Source: Alistipes shahii WAL 8301 (GTDB taxonomy: Bacteria; Bacteroidota; Bacteroidia; Bacteroidales; Rikenellaceae). From it: a stretch of DNA of 64,000 nt. Location of the stretch: positions 2,728,001 through 2,792,000 of the forward strand of contig NZ_CP102253.1 in the NCBI RefSeq assembly GCF_025145845.1, given 5' to 3'. The translations under genes and the position numbers were made by a program. Shown here piece after piece: positions 1-8,257 of this stretch. The first letter of the stretch is position 1. Every line of letters starts with the position of its first letter. Under the pieces are notes generated by a model. The model did not search any database and had not been told where the DNA came from. It saw nothing but the letters and a program-made list of their open reading frames with translations.

Positions 1-732
1 TATCGGGATATACAGAAACTCTCCGATAACCTCAAAGCGGAAGTGGTGGATTTGCAGCAGCAGAAAGAAACGGCACGGGAGGAACTAAGACGGGCGAAAA
101 AAGAAATACAGACCGAGAAGCTGAAAGGAGCGGCAACCACCGCAGCCGCCAACATCGCCGAGAGTGTCGGTTCTCTTTTCGGCAGCAACAAGGTCAAGAC
201 ATTGGAAAAAGAGAACACCGCCCTACATAGGGAGGTAGCCGACCACGAGGAAACCATCGAAGCCCTGCAAGATAGAATACAGACCATGCAGGCAGACCAC
301 AGCCGACAGATGGCGGAAGTAGAACGGAAGCACCGCAGGGAGATAGCGGACAAGGAAACGAAGCACAAAGAGGAAATATCTTTCTTGAAAACGGTAATCG
401 CAAAGGCTGCGGCATGGTTTCCCTATTTCCGTGAAATGCTCCGTATCGAAAACCTCTGCCGCCTTGTGGGATTCGATGAAAGGCAAACCGCAACGCTCGT
501 CAAGGGAAAGCCGTTGGAGTATGCAGGGGAACTCTACTCGGAGGAACACGAACGGAAATTCACGACCGAAAAGGCATGGTTTCAAGTCGTGAAAGACCCC
601 ACCGACGGGACTAAATTGGTTCTTGCCATTGACCGAAAGCCCATTGCCGAGTGGTTCAAAGAGCAATTCGATAAGCTACGGCAGAGCATTCGCCGACCAA
701 TACAACCGCAAAGGAAAAGCAGAGGGATTTAG
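1..732 (+). CDS. MobV-type relaxase / plasmid recombination enzyme, C-terminal part (5' truncated by window edge)
   Basis: The reading frame is open from base 1 and stops at 730-732, so only the last 243 residues are visible and the true start is upstream. The visible part is a long charged coiled coil, then an Ala-rich stretch ending in SLFGSNKVKTLEKEN, more coiled coil, and a basic tail. This layout is typical of the C-terminal half of Pre/Mob (MobV) relaxases of Bacteroides mobilizable elements, which nick oriT and start conjugative transfer. The catalytic N-terminal domain is outside the window, so the call rests on the tail and on the setting: an integrase lies at the other end of the same AT-richer block. 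The GTG at 43 is internal and not the start. Confidence 0.65.
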   Translation, partial: YRDIQKLSDNLKAEVVDLQQQKETAREELRRAKKEIQTEKLKGAATTAAANIAESVGSLFGSNKVKTLEKENTALHREVADHEETIEALQDRIQTMQADHSRQMAEVERKHRREIADKETKHKEEISFLKTVIAKAAAWFPYFREMLRIENLCRLVGFDERQTATLVKGKPLEYAGELYSEEHERKFTTEKAWFQVVKDPTDGTKLVLAIDRKPIAEWFKEQFDKLRQSIRRPIQPQRKSRGI

Positions 733-826
733 GGGAAATAGATAAATAATCAACTGTACCTCAATCACTAAATTCAAGTCAATCAAATTATTGGCATTCT
801 ATGGTGCATAAACGAAATAAAAGTAG

Positions 827-834
827 TAAATTTG
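827..834 (+). promoter_or_regulatory. Promoter -7 box of the defence operon
   Basis: TAAATTTG matches the Bacteroidetes sigma-ABfr -7 consensus TAnnTTTG, 32 bases upstream of the HTH gene start. Transcription would begin near 841. It is the only such box seen before the operon that runs to 6541. Confidence 0.55.
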
Positions 835-865
835 CCAAATAATGACAAATTGAAAAAATATTCGA

Positions 866-1174
866 ATGTTATTCGCTCAAAAGATCAAAGCGGCCAGAGT
901 CCGAAGCGGATTGTTGCAAAAGCAATTGGCTTCGGCTTTGAATATAGATGTCCCTATGTATAGCCGAATAGAACGCGGAGACAGGCAAGCTAAAAAGGAG
1001 CAAGTGGTATTGCTTTCGGATATCTTGAATATCGAACGGGAAGAGTTGTTGAGCCTTTGGATTGCGGATAAGATAAATGCAATTATCGGAGACGATAAAA
1101 ACATTGCAGATAAAGCGTTGAAGACTATAATTGACAATAGAAATGGAAATAAAGACTATACACACGCTTATTAA
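866..1174 (+). CDS. Small XRE-family HTH regulator, probable restriction-modification controller
   Basis: A 102-residue protein with one helix-turn-helix of the Cro/C1 type at about residues 5-60 (KIKAARVRSGLLQKQLA, then MYSRIERGDRQ). It lies directly upstream of a methyltransferase gene and its 3' end overlaps that gene by about 30 bases, as in restriction-modification operons with a controller (C) protein. By analogy it would bind the operon promoter and time endonuclease expression after the element enters a new host. This role is inferred. Many phage and plasmid repressors look alike, and I see no clear C-box pair between 735 and 866. Confidence 0.75.
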   Translation: MLFAQKIKAARVRSGLLQKQLASALNIDVPMYSRIERGDRQAKKEQVVLLSDILNIEREELLSLWIADKINAIIGDDKNIADKALKTIIDNRNGNKDYTHAY

Positions 1175-2426
1175 CGGAGATAGCAGGAATCTTTCTCTTA
1201 TGCCGGACAAATCCGTCCATCTGATCATTACGTCGCCCCCGTATTGGCAATTGAAAGATTATGGGAGTGATGGGCAAATAGGATTTCATGATAGTTACGA
1301 AAGTTATATCAACAATCTGAATATGGTCTGGGCGGAGTGCAATCGAGTATTGCATGACGGTTGCCGTTTGTGCATAAATATAGGAGACCAATTCGCTCGT
1401 TCCGTCTATTACGGACGTTATAAAGTGATTCCCATAAGAACCGAAATCATACGTTTTTGCGAAGCTCTCGGAATGGATTATATGGGAGCCGTAATTTGGC
1501 AGAAGCAAACAACGATGAATACGACAGGGGGAGGAGCTGTTATGGGTAGTTTTCCTTATCCTCGAAACGGTATTTTGAAAATAGATTACGAATTTATCCT
1601 AATTTTCAAAAAACAAGGTAAGGCTCCCGTTCCCGCTATTGAGCAAAAGCAATGTTCGGAAATGACAAAAGATGAATGGAATACATTTTTTGCTTCCCAT
1701 TGGAATTTCGGTGGGGCTAAACAAGACGGACACATTGCGGTATTTCCTGAAGAATTGCCGCACCGTTTGATAAAAATGTTCTCTTTTGCTGGAGAAACGG
1801 TATTCGATCCATTCATGGGTAGCGGGACTACGGCTTTGGCAGCGCGTAATCTGCAACGTAATTCTATCGGGTATGAAATAAATCCCGATTATAAAAAATA
1901 CTATGAGGAAAAGGTCGCTTCATCCTTTTCGTTCGGCAATGTAGAATATAGATACAGCAACGATAGATCTGTTTTCGACATGGACGAAAAGAAGAAAACT
2001 TTGCCTTATATATTCAGTGACCCGCACAAAATGGAAAGCAAAATCGAGATTAAGAAGTTGCAATTCGGTTCACGGATAGATAAAGACAAGAAAGAACGGG
2101 AAGAGTATTTTTCTGTAAAAACGATTTTGTCACCAAATACTATTGTATTGAACAATGGACTTACCATACGACTGCTCGGAATCAAAGAAAAGCCATCTGT
2201 CAATGGTAATGCGACAAAATTTCTTGCGGAAAAGACAAAAGGAAGGAAGGTCTTTTTACGTTACGATGCCATAAAGTATGACGATAAAGATTTGTTGTTG
2301 TGCTACTTATACTTAGACAACAAAACTTTTATAAATGCACATATGCTGAAAAACGGTTTGGCAGACGTGGACTATTCTTTTGATTTCAAATATAAAAACA
2401 AATTCGAGAAACTGATAAACCTATAA
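1143..2426 (+). CDS. DNA amino-methyltransferase (beta-class order) fused to a degenerate SNase-like domain
   Basis: 427 residues from the ATG at 1143 (a TTG lies in frame at 1131). Catalytic motif IV, TSPPYW, is near residue 30 and the AdoMet motif FDPFMGSGTT near residue 221. This permuted order marks beta-class N4-cytosine/N6-adenine methyltransferases, and SPPY favours N4-cytosine. After about residue 305 comes a separate domain with the SNase (thermonuclease) pattern: IRLLGI, KGRKVFLRYD, LLCYLYL and FINAHMLKNGLADVD. Catalytic SNase positions look lost: the RL-x-x-VDTPE segment reads RLLGIKEKP, and the later arginine is absent. The extra domain is therefore probably a binding or targeting module. 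The gene precedes an MjaI-type endonuclease by 4 bases, so it is presumably the protecting enzyme for that nuclease. Confidence 0.82.
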   Translation: MEIKTIHTLINGDSRNLSLMPDKSVHLIITSPPYWQLKDYGSDGQIGFHDSYESYINNLNMVWAECNRVLHDGCRLCINIGDQFARSVYYGRYKVIPIRTEIIRFCEALGMDYMGAVIWQKQTTMNTTGGGAVMGSFPYPRNGILKIDYEFILIFKKQGKAPVPAIEQKQCSEMTKDEWNTFFASHWNFGGAKQDGHIAVFPEELPHRLIKMFSFAGETVFDPFMGSGTTALAARNLQRNSIGYEINPDYKKYYEEKVASSFSFGNVEYRYSNDRSVFDMDEKKKTLPYIFSDPHKMESKIEIKKLQFGSRIDKDKKEREEYFSVKTILSPNTIVLNNGLTIRLLGIKEKPSVNGNATKFLAEKTKGRKVFLRYDAIKYDDKDLLLCYLYLDNKTFINAHMLKNGLADVDYSFDFKYKNKFEKLINL

Positions 2427-2430
2427 CGTT

Positions 2431-3114
2431 ATGGATAGATATTCAATGAATTTCGGGAAAAAGGAACGCGTGCTGAACTACACTTGCCAAACATACCAAT
2501 TATCCCGTCCGAATAAAGTAGGTGCTGTAATGGCTCTTATTCGCGATTGCCAACCTTCTTCGTTCGATGAATGGCAATCATGGTATTTCGAAAATGCTCA
2601 TACCGCAGGAAAAAATCCGACGAAAATCACAGTCGAAAGTCTCCATGAATTGGGTGAACGGTTGTATGCAAAAATTACGGAAGTCGTGATTCCGGAATGG
2701 GAAGCAGCTTTTCGTGAATTGACAGAACAGGACTGCATTGACTATATATACAATCTGACTATAAATCGTACTTATGACGGTTATATACGAGAAAAGTCTG
2801 TAATCAATGACGGATTGGTTAAAGTATTTCCTAATATCAACTTCGAAGAAAGCGATCCCGAATTGGATCATGCTGGAGATATTGATTATATCGCAAAAAT
2901 CGGAGATAAAGCCATAGGCATACAAATCAAACCGATAACAGCGAGTGCCAATTTCGGTAGTTATTCGCTGACTGAGCGAATGAAAGTGAGTTTCGAATCG
3001 TTCAAAGAACGATATGGCGGTAATGTGTTTATCGTATTCAGCTTAGATGGAGAAATTGCCAATAAAGAGGTTATAGGTCAGATTCAATCCGAAATAGATC
3101 GGTTGTCTAATTGA
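2431..3114 (+). CDS. MjaI-family type II restriction endonuclease
   Basis: 227 residues. The text matches what I recall of the MjaI family: SRPNKVGAVMALIRD near the start, then WYFENAHTAGKNPTKIT, YIYNLTINRTYDGYIREKS, DPELDHAGDIDY and IGIQIKPITA. The last two supply an acidic cluster followed by Q-I-K, which fits a PD-(D/E)xK-type nuclease core (about residues 145-180). The archetype R.MjaI cuts CTAG, so CTAG is the first site to test, by family inference only. The gene starts 4 bases after the methyltransferase-SNase gene and is followed 26 bases later by a second methyltransferase. Confidence 0.78.
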   Translation: MDRYSMNFGKKERVLNYTCQTYQLSRPNKVGAVMALIRDCQPSSFDEWQSWYFENAHTAGKNPTKITVESLHELGERLYAKITEVVIPEWEAAFRELTEQDCIDYIYNLTINRTYDGYIREKSVINDGLVKVFPNINFEESDPELDHAGDIDYIAKIGDKAIGIQIKPITASANFGSYSLTERMKVSFESFKERYGGNVFIVFSLDGEIANKEVIGQIQSEIDRLSN

Positions 3115-3140
3115 GCACACTCTGTTTTTGAAATCGGATT

Positions 3141-4223
3141 ATGAAAGGAAAGAATATCAAAAACGAATCGTTCCCATCTATTGAAGTTATCGACTTATTT
3201 TGCGGTATCGGCGGATTGAGTTTCGGGATGAAAAGCAAGGGATTCAATATCCTTGCAGGGTATGATCTCGATGCGACCTGCCGGTATGCTTATGAAACGA
3301 ATAACAATGCGAAATTCATATATAAGGATATTAAAACGGTGTCTCCGGATGAAATCCGCACAGCCTACGGCAAAGGATCTATTAGAGTGTTGGCAGGATG
3401 CGCCCCTTGTCAACCGTTTTCGTCGTATGCATTCAAAAACAAAAAGAAAGATCCGAATAAATACGATTTATTATATGAATTCGGACGATTGGTCAAGGCT
3501 GTTCATCCCGACATCGTTACGATGGAAAACGTGGCTCAAATCTTATCTTTCAAAGAAAAGCCCGTTTTATCCGATTTCGAGAATCTTTTGAAAAATGAAG
3601 GATATCATGTGTGGGTAAATCCAGTATATTGCCCCGATTACGGAATACCGCAAACTAGGAAAAGATTGGTGTTATTAGCATCGCGATTGGGAAATATCGA
3701 GTTGATCAACCCGACGCATAAGCCTAACGAGTACAAGACGGTGAAAGAAACGATCGGAGATTTACCCGAACTCAAAGCCGGAGAAACCGATAAAAACGAT
3801 CCGTTGCATAGAGCCAAAGCATTATCGCCATTAAATCTCGAACGTCTTCATCATACTCCGTACGGAGGCAGTTGGAAAGATTGGCCGAAGGATTTGCAAT
3901 TGCGGTGTCATAAAACCGATAACGGACGCTCGTTTGGTAGTGTCTACGGTAGAATGGTTTGGGAAAAACCAGCCCCTACTATGACAACTCAATGCACTGG
4001 TTTAGGCAATGGCAGATTCGGACATCCTATACAAGATCGTGCTATTTCCATTAGAGAAGCTGCTCTTATACAAACTTTCCCGATGACGTATAAATTTTTC
4101 GCTGACGAAGAGTATGTCGCTATTACCAAAGCATCGAGATATATCGGCAATGCCGTTCCACCGAGACTGGGAGAAGTCATAGCCGAGAGTATTATATGCC
4201 ATTTGACGCGAATTGTCAACTAA
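3141..4223 (+). CDS. DNA (cytosine-5-)-methyltransferase
   Basis: 360 residues with the canonical C5-MTase motif order: motif I DLFCGIGG (about 18-25), motif IV APCQPFS with catalytic Cys90, motif VI ENV (129-131), motif VIII QTRKR, and the C-terminal pair ISIREAALIQTFP and YIGNAVPP. The variable target-recognition region lies between QTRKR and ISIREAA. It transfers a methyl group from AdoMet to C5 of cytosine. A Vsr endonuclease gene 1.9 kb downstream fits, since Vsr repairs T:G mismatches left by deamination of 5-methylcytosine. No recognisable cognate endonuclease for this enzyme is present, unless the neighbouring GHKL-TIR protein or the MjaI-type enzyme serves that role. Confidence 0.93.
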   Translation: MKGKNIKNESFPSIEVIDLFCGIGGLSFGMKSKGFNILAGYDLDATCRYAYETNNNAKFIYKDIKTVSPDEIRTAYGKGSIRVLAGCAPCQPFSSYAFKNKKKDPNKYDLLYEFGRLVKAVHPDIVTMENVAQILSFKEKPVLSDFENLLKNEGYHVWVNPVYCPDYGIPQTRKRLVLLASRLGNIELINPTHKPNEYKTVKETIGDLPELKAGETDKNDPLHRAKALSPLNLERLHHTPYGGSWKDWPKDLQLRCHKTDNGRSFGSVYGRMVWEKPAPTMTTQCTGLGNGRFGHPIQDRAISIREAALIQTFPMTYKFFADEEYVAITKASRYIGNAVPPRLGEVIAESIICHLTRIVN

Positions 4224-4227
4224 CTCC

Positions 4228-5994
4228 ATGAATATTTATATGAAAGAATATCAGCTTAATGTCGATCCTCGGATTTTAGAGTTGTTGGGACCGAATCTTT
4301 ATACGAATATTTATTATGTATTGGCCGAACTTGTTGCTAATGCGTATGATGCAGATGCACATAATGTATATATCATTTCTAATAAAGACGATATCAGAAT
4401 CGAGGATGATGGGCATGGTATGTCTTATCAGAATGGAGAAGTAAAGAAGTTCTTGAACGTAGCCGGTGTCTCTCGAGTTAAAGAAGAAGAATCTATGACA
4501 CGTTCCGGAGAGAGACGAAAAATGGGACGAAAAGGCGTTGGTAAGTTGGCGGCATTGTCTGTTTCCGAATCCGTTGATGTAATGACTATCAGCGATAACG
4601 AGAAATCCGGTTTCGTTTTATCTCGTAGACCGATAGACGGGAATAAGTTACGACCTATTGCCGATGATGATATAAAATTCGTATATATTCAAGAGCATGG
4701 AACAGCGATCGTAATGAGGAATCCTCAATACAGATTGAATAAATCTATGGATTCGGTTAAACGGAATTTGTTAAAAATATTCCCATTAGTCAACGATAAT
4801 TTCAAAATACACATAATCAGAGGCAATGAAACAGTTACAATAGACACCTTTGACGAAAATATTGCAAAAGAGTTATGTGCATTTATATCTTTAGGGGATG
4901 ACTTTTCCGATTTAGCAAAAAATATTCCTAACCAATATCCGGCAAAACGAACTGAATTAGTTGAGCATAGAGAGCCGTATACAGAGCCGATCAATCTGAA
5001 AGACAATGCAGGAAATGATCATGAATATACGCTTAAAATAATGGGATGGATCGGGGCATACGCTTCTACAAGAGGGCGTAAAGCGGCACTTACCGATTTC
5101 CCCGACAACTTCATATCCCTATATGCGAATAAAAAAATGGGAGAGTTCAATATTTTGCCGATAGTCGGTCAAAATAAATTGAATGAAGTTTATGTAGTCG
5201 GACAACTATATATCGATTTGTTCGAATTATCGGAACTTCCAGATATGGCATTGAGCAATAGGCAAGGCTATAAGTCCGACGACCCACGATATGAGGCCGT
5301 TATAAAATACGTGCGAACTATTCTACTTCCGGATATTCTTCGGAAAAGAGGTTTGTTTTCTAATGAACAGAACAGAGAGAAGAAGCAACGTAAATTGAAT
5401 GAACAAAAAAATACAGAAGCAAAATTTAGAGAAGCCGTCGACACATTCAGAAATATAGTGAGTGAAAATGCAGCTGAAAGTATAGGACGATTAGCACCAG
5501 ATTCTTCGAGAGAAACGATCGAACAAATCATATCCGATGCGATCAATAATAATGCTAATGCTTTAGGATTAAAAACCGTAGTGGATTCCCAGAAAAAGAA
5601 AATACTGATTAGTCACGCTTCTAAAGACAAAGCATTAGCTGATTTGATATACTCATTTTTAGTATTTAATAACATTCCGCCCGAAGATATCTTATACACG
5701 AGTTGCGACGATGAAATTAGCCGCATTCCCGAAGGGACTGCATCGATATATAACTATTTACGGGATTTCTTTGTGGAAAGTTACTCTAATCAAAAAATCT
5801 TCGTCATATTCGTTACGAGTGATAACACCCCGAGTGCATGGGGTGCGATGACAGAAATCGGAGCATCTTGGATCACACAAGTAGATAATAGAATCTTTAA
5901 TATTCCCCCATTCCGACCGCAACATCCCTTAAATGATGAAGCTTTATGGCATAGTACGGAACGAAACGAAACGAGAATGATGAACTATGTATGA
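4228..5994 (+). CDS. GHKL-ATPase (MORC/MutL-like) fused to a C-terminal TIR-like domain; candidate defence effector
   Basis: 588 residues from the ATG at 4228, 4 bases after the C5-methyltransferase (a TTG lies in frame at 4213). The N-terminus is a Bergerat-fold ATPase: N-box ELVANAYDAD with E34 and N38, G1 box DDGHGM (60-65) and G2 box GRKGVGK (100-106). A middle region of about 250 residues follows, then a charged coiled coil (about 380-410). From about residue 455 there is a TIR-like domain: ILISHASKDK as box 1, then SAWGAMTEIGASW, where the Glu of TEIGA sits where catalytic Glu of NAD-cleaving TIRs is found. GHKL ATPases linked to methyltransferases are known as relatives of eukaryotic MORC. 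Fusion to TIR suggests sensing or clamping of DNA coupled to NAD+ depletion, which is my inference. Confidence 0.8.
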   Translation: MNIYMKEYQLNVDPRILELLGPNLYTNIYYVLAELVANAYDADAHNVYIISNKDDIRIEDDGHGMSYQNGEVKKFLNVAGVSRVKEEESMTRSGERRKMGRKGVGKLAALSVSESVDVMTISDNEKSGFVLSRRPIDGNKLRPIADDDIKFVYIQEHGTAIVMRNPQYRLNKSMDSVKRNLLKIFPLVNDNFKIHIIRGNETVTIDTFDENIAKELCAFISLGDDFSDLAKNIPNQYPAKRTELVEHREPYTEPINLKDNAGNDHEYTLKIMGWIGAYASTRGRKAALTDFPDNFISLYANKKMGEFNILPIVGQNKLNEVYVVGQLYIDLFELSELPDMALSNRQGYKSDDPRYEAVIKYVRTILLPDILRKRGLFSNEQNREKKQRKLNEQKNTEAKFREAVDTFRNIVSENAAESIGRLAPDSSRETIEQIISDAINNNANALGLKTVVDSQKKKILISHASKDKALADLIYSFLVFNNIPPEDILYTSCDDEISRIPEGTASIYNYLRDFFVESYSNQKIFVIFVTSDNTPSAWGAMTEIGASWITQVDNRIFNIPPFRPQHPLNDEALWHSTERNETRMMNYV

Positions 5995-6116
5995 CCAAAC
6001 TAAATGCCGATATTTTTTGCCAGAAAATAGAAGCGACTTGCGACAAGCTCGGCTATGCAAAGAAAAGTCGTAAAGAAAATATGGATCATCTTAAAGAACG
6101 AATCGTTATTAAGTAG
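5991..6116 (+). CDS. 41-residue ORF translationally coupled to GHKL-TIR gene; unknown
   Basis: ATG at 5991 overlaps the stop of the GHKL-TIR gene in an ATGA junction, and the stop at 6114-6116 ends 2 bases before vsr. The product starts MTKLNADIFCQKIEATC and is rich in Lys and Glu, with no hydrophobic segment. I do not recognise it. The tight coupling on both sides argues for a translated ORF. It could be a small partner of the GHKL-TIR protein, or the surviving N-terminus of a deleted cognate endonuclease, because the C5-methyltransferase has none nearby. Confidence 0.45.
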   Translation: MTKLNADIFCQKIEATCDKLGYAKKSRKENMDHLKERIVIK

Positions 6117-6118
6117 AG

Positions 6119-6541
6119 ATGGCAGACACGGTCAGTAAAGAAAAGCGTTCGGAAATAATGTCTCATGTCACAGGAAAGGAAACAAAACCGGAAAAGATCG
6201 TCCGAAAATATCTGTTTGCTCAAGGTCTGCGATATCGAAAAAATGTAAAACGGTTGCCGGGAACTCCGGATATCGTTCTTCAAAAGTACAAAGCTGTAAT
6301 ATTCGTGAATGGTTGTTTTTGGCATGGACATCAAGGATGTAAATATGCTCATTTACCATCTACGAATTTGGAATATTGGGAGAAGAAGATTGCGGATAAT
6401 TTAGAAAGGGACAAACGTAAAACGCAAGAATTAGAAAGGCTTGGCTATCAAGTATCTGTTGTATGGCAATGCCAATTAAAACCCAAAGTTAGAGAACAAA
6501 ATTTGAGAAATCTATACAACAATATCGTTGAACATACGTAA
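6119..6541 (+). CDS. vsr: Very short patch repair endonuclease Vsr
   Basis: 140 residues, the usual Vsr length. Family landmarks are SEIMSHVTGKETKPE at the N-terminus, LPGTPDIVL with catalytic Asp51, and IFVNGCFWHGHQGC, which holds one catalytic His (69) and zinc-ligand residues. Vsr nicks 5' of T in T:G mismatches that arise when 5-methylcytosine deaminates, and hands the site to DNA polymerase I. Relative to E. coli Vsr the residues aligned with Thr63 and His64 are Val and Asn, a variant I believe recurs in other Vsr-like proteins. It closes the operon and fits the C5-methyltransferase three genes upstream. Confidence 0.92.
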   Translation: MADTVSKEKRSEIMSHVTGKETKPEKIVRKYLFAQGLRYRKNVKRLPGTPDIVLQKYKAVIFVNGCFWHGHQGCKYAHLPSTNLEYWEKKIADNLERDKRKTQELERLGYQVSVVWQCQLKPKVREQNLRNLYNNIVEHT

Positions 6542-6619
6542 AATGCCAATCGCTATATACCATAGCCTTCATAAGTAAGAAAATTATTGCTATAAGTTGA
6601 GTGTTTTAAGTTATTTGAC

Positions 6620-6627
6620 TATCTTTG
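6620..6627 (+). promoter_or_regulatory. Orphan Bacteroidetes promoter facing an opposing gene
   Basis: TATCTTTG (-7 box) with TTTG about 7 bases upstream of it and further T-rich sequence. It points rightward, but no plus-strand ORF follows before the 3' end of the minus-strand protease gene at 6746. It may drive a short RNA antisense to the protease 3' end, or be left from a deleted gene. Confidence 0.4.
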
Positions 6628-6745
6628 CGAAAGAAGAGTTATTTGACAGCATAGTAACGCAAAACGCTGAAATTCGCACAGTTTCCAAATCGTTACCTCT
6701 ATTTCTCAAATAATTCGCTAAAAGTTTATTCCTCAATCGGTTAAG

Positions 6746-8236
6746 TCAAACCGAGAAAAATCTAAAATAATATTTTTTAGGCTTACGAGGAATGCCTTTG
6801 GATGAAATAATTCTGTATTTTTTCTTTCCGGCAGTAATATATGTCCAAATATCAATATTGCACCAACCACCTTGATTATAGGTGTTGATCATACGCATAT
6901 TGATAATAGTACGATCAGAAGTGAGCTCAATACTAGTGATTTCTGTTGTTGTTGAATATTGTTTATCTACAAAAACAGGAGATATGATTTTTTTCTCAGC
7001 ACTATCCTTTTTTATTTCCGATGTCAAACCAATAGTAGAAACTGCACTATTATGCATAATTGTGGATGTTGTATCTTGTTTTATAGTTTCTGTATTGACA
7101 GAATCTGCTGCTTGCTTAATAACAGATGGCTCTTGTACAACATTGGCTAATATAATACATACATAATCTTTGGCTATTTTTACTTGATCAGGAAATGGTT
7201 TTCCCGTTAAAATATTGGTCGAAGGATTAGAAACTTTTACCGGCAATAAATCTATCAGATTTTGCAAATAACTCATTTTTATTGCATAGCCAGCATTTTC
7301 AGCTCCCGCATGTTTGGCGCTCACTACGCCAATAATATTACCTTTTGAATCAAATAGAGGGCCACCACTATTACCAGGTTGTACCGGAGCTGAAATTTGA
7401 TATTGTGATACATCTCCATGAAATCCGGTTCGGGCACTAACAATTCCATTAGTTAATTTTACGTCTACCCCCATTGTCGAGATTAGTGGATATCCTAACA
7501 CATAACAATTCTCTCCGATTTCCGCTTGATCCTGTCGCCTTATATACGGGATATAAGTAAACGGGGTAAATTTTTTATCGCTTATTTTTATAATTGCTAA
7601 ATCATTATAACTATCAACTTGCTCAACAGATGCTGAATATGTCGTGTTATAATCACCCCTAATCCCTGTTACATATAGGGTCCTGGCATCTGCAATAACA
7701 TGGTAATTTGTTACTATATACCCTTCTTTAGAAAGAAAAAATCCAGTACCGCTACTTGGCGTATTCTTGGCTTGATCTTTGGTAATTTGCCCATTCTCAT
7801 CCTCTTCAAATCCCTGTTGTCTGCGTATTTTAAGTAATCGTGTATTATATCTTATCACTGCATCTTTTATTTTTAGTCCTTGCTGTTTCAAATCAGAATA
7901 CACTAATGCATTTGCCAGTGGTTTTTTGTAAAATGTCTTTACGGTTGAATAAATATCCAACAATTCTTTTTCTAACAGAGAATCTATATTTTTAGTTAAA
8001 GCATCTGATATATACTCAACCAATGAATTTAAATAACGTTCACGTTGCTCATAATGGGCTTGTACTTGTGCCTGAGTCCAAGCTTGTGCTTGCGCTTGCA
8101 TTGCAGCGGCTGTTGCCATTTCACTAAATGACGGTAGCGAAAGTGAACCATATGAAGGCTTATCATACTGATTGATTTGCGCAAAGCATACGTTATATAA
8201 AATGCAACAGAAAATTGTTATAATGATATGTTTCAT
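6746..8236 (-). CDS. Secreted trypsin-like (S1C/DegP-type) serine protease without a recognisable PDZ domain
   Basis: 496 residues with an N-terminal signal peptide (about 1-19, ending CFAQ). A Gln/Ala-rich helical segment (about 40-100) precedes the protease core at about 160-330. The catalytic triad is visible: His179 in NYHVI, Asp212 in SYNDLAII and Ser290 in PGNSGGPL. The remaining 160 residues carry Ser/Thr/Lys-rich linker and a beta-rich end (NMRMINTYNQGGWCNIDIW), not a PDZ repeat that I can see. It probably acts in the periplasm or outside the cell. The gene follows an unknown gene by 21 bases on the same strand, so the two are likely co-transcribed. Base composition is AT-rich like the rest of the element. 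Confidence 0.8.
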   Translation of the reverse strand: MKHIIITIFCCILYNVCFAQINQYDKPSYGSLSLPSFSEMATAAAMQAQAQAWTQAQVQAHYEQRERYLNSLVEYISDALTKNIDSLLEKELLDIYSTVKTFYKKPLANALVYSDLKQQGLKIKDAVIRYNTRLLKIRRQQGFEEDENGQITKDQAKNTPSSGTGFFLSKEGYIVTNYHVIADARTLYVTGIRGDYNTTYSASVEQVDSYNDLAIIKISDKKFTPFTYIPYIRRQDQAEIGENCYVLGYPLISTMGVDVKLTNGIVSARTGFHGDVSQYQISAPVQPGNSGGPLFDSKGNIIGVVSAKHAGAENAGYAIKMSYLQNLIDLLPVKVSNPSTNILTGKPFPDQVKIAKDYVCIILANVVQEPSVIKQAADSVNTETIKQDTTSTIMHNSAVSTIGLTSEIKKDSAEKKIISPVFVDKQYSTTTEITSIELTSDRTIINMRMINTYNQGGWCNIDIWTYITAGKKKYRIISSKGIPRKPKKYYFRFFSV

Positions 8237-8257
8237 AGTTTATAGATATTAATTTTC

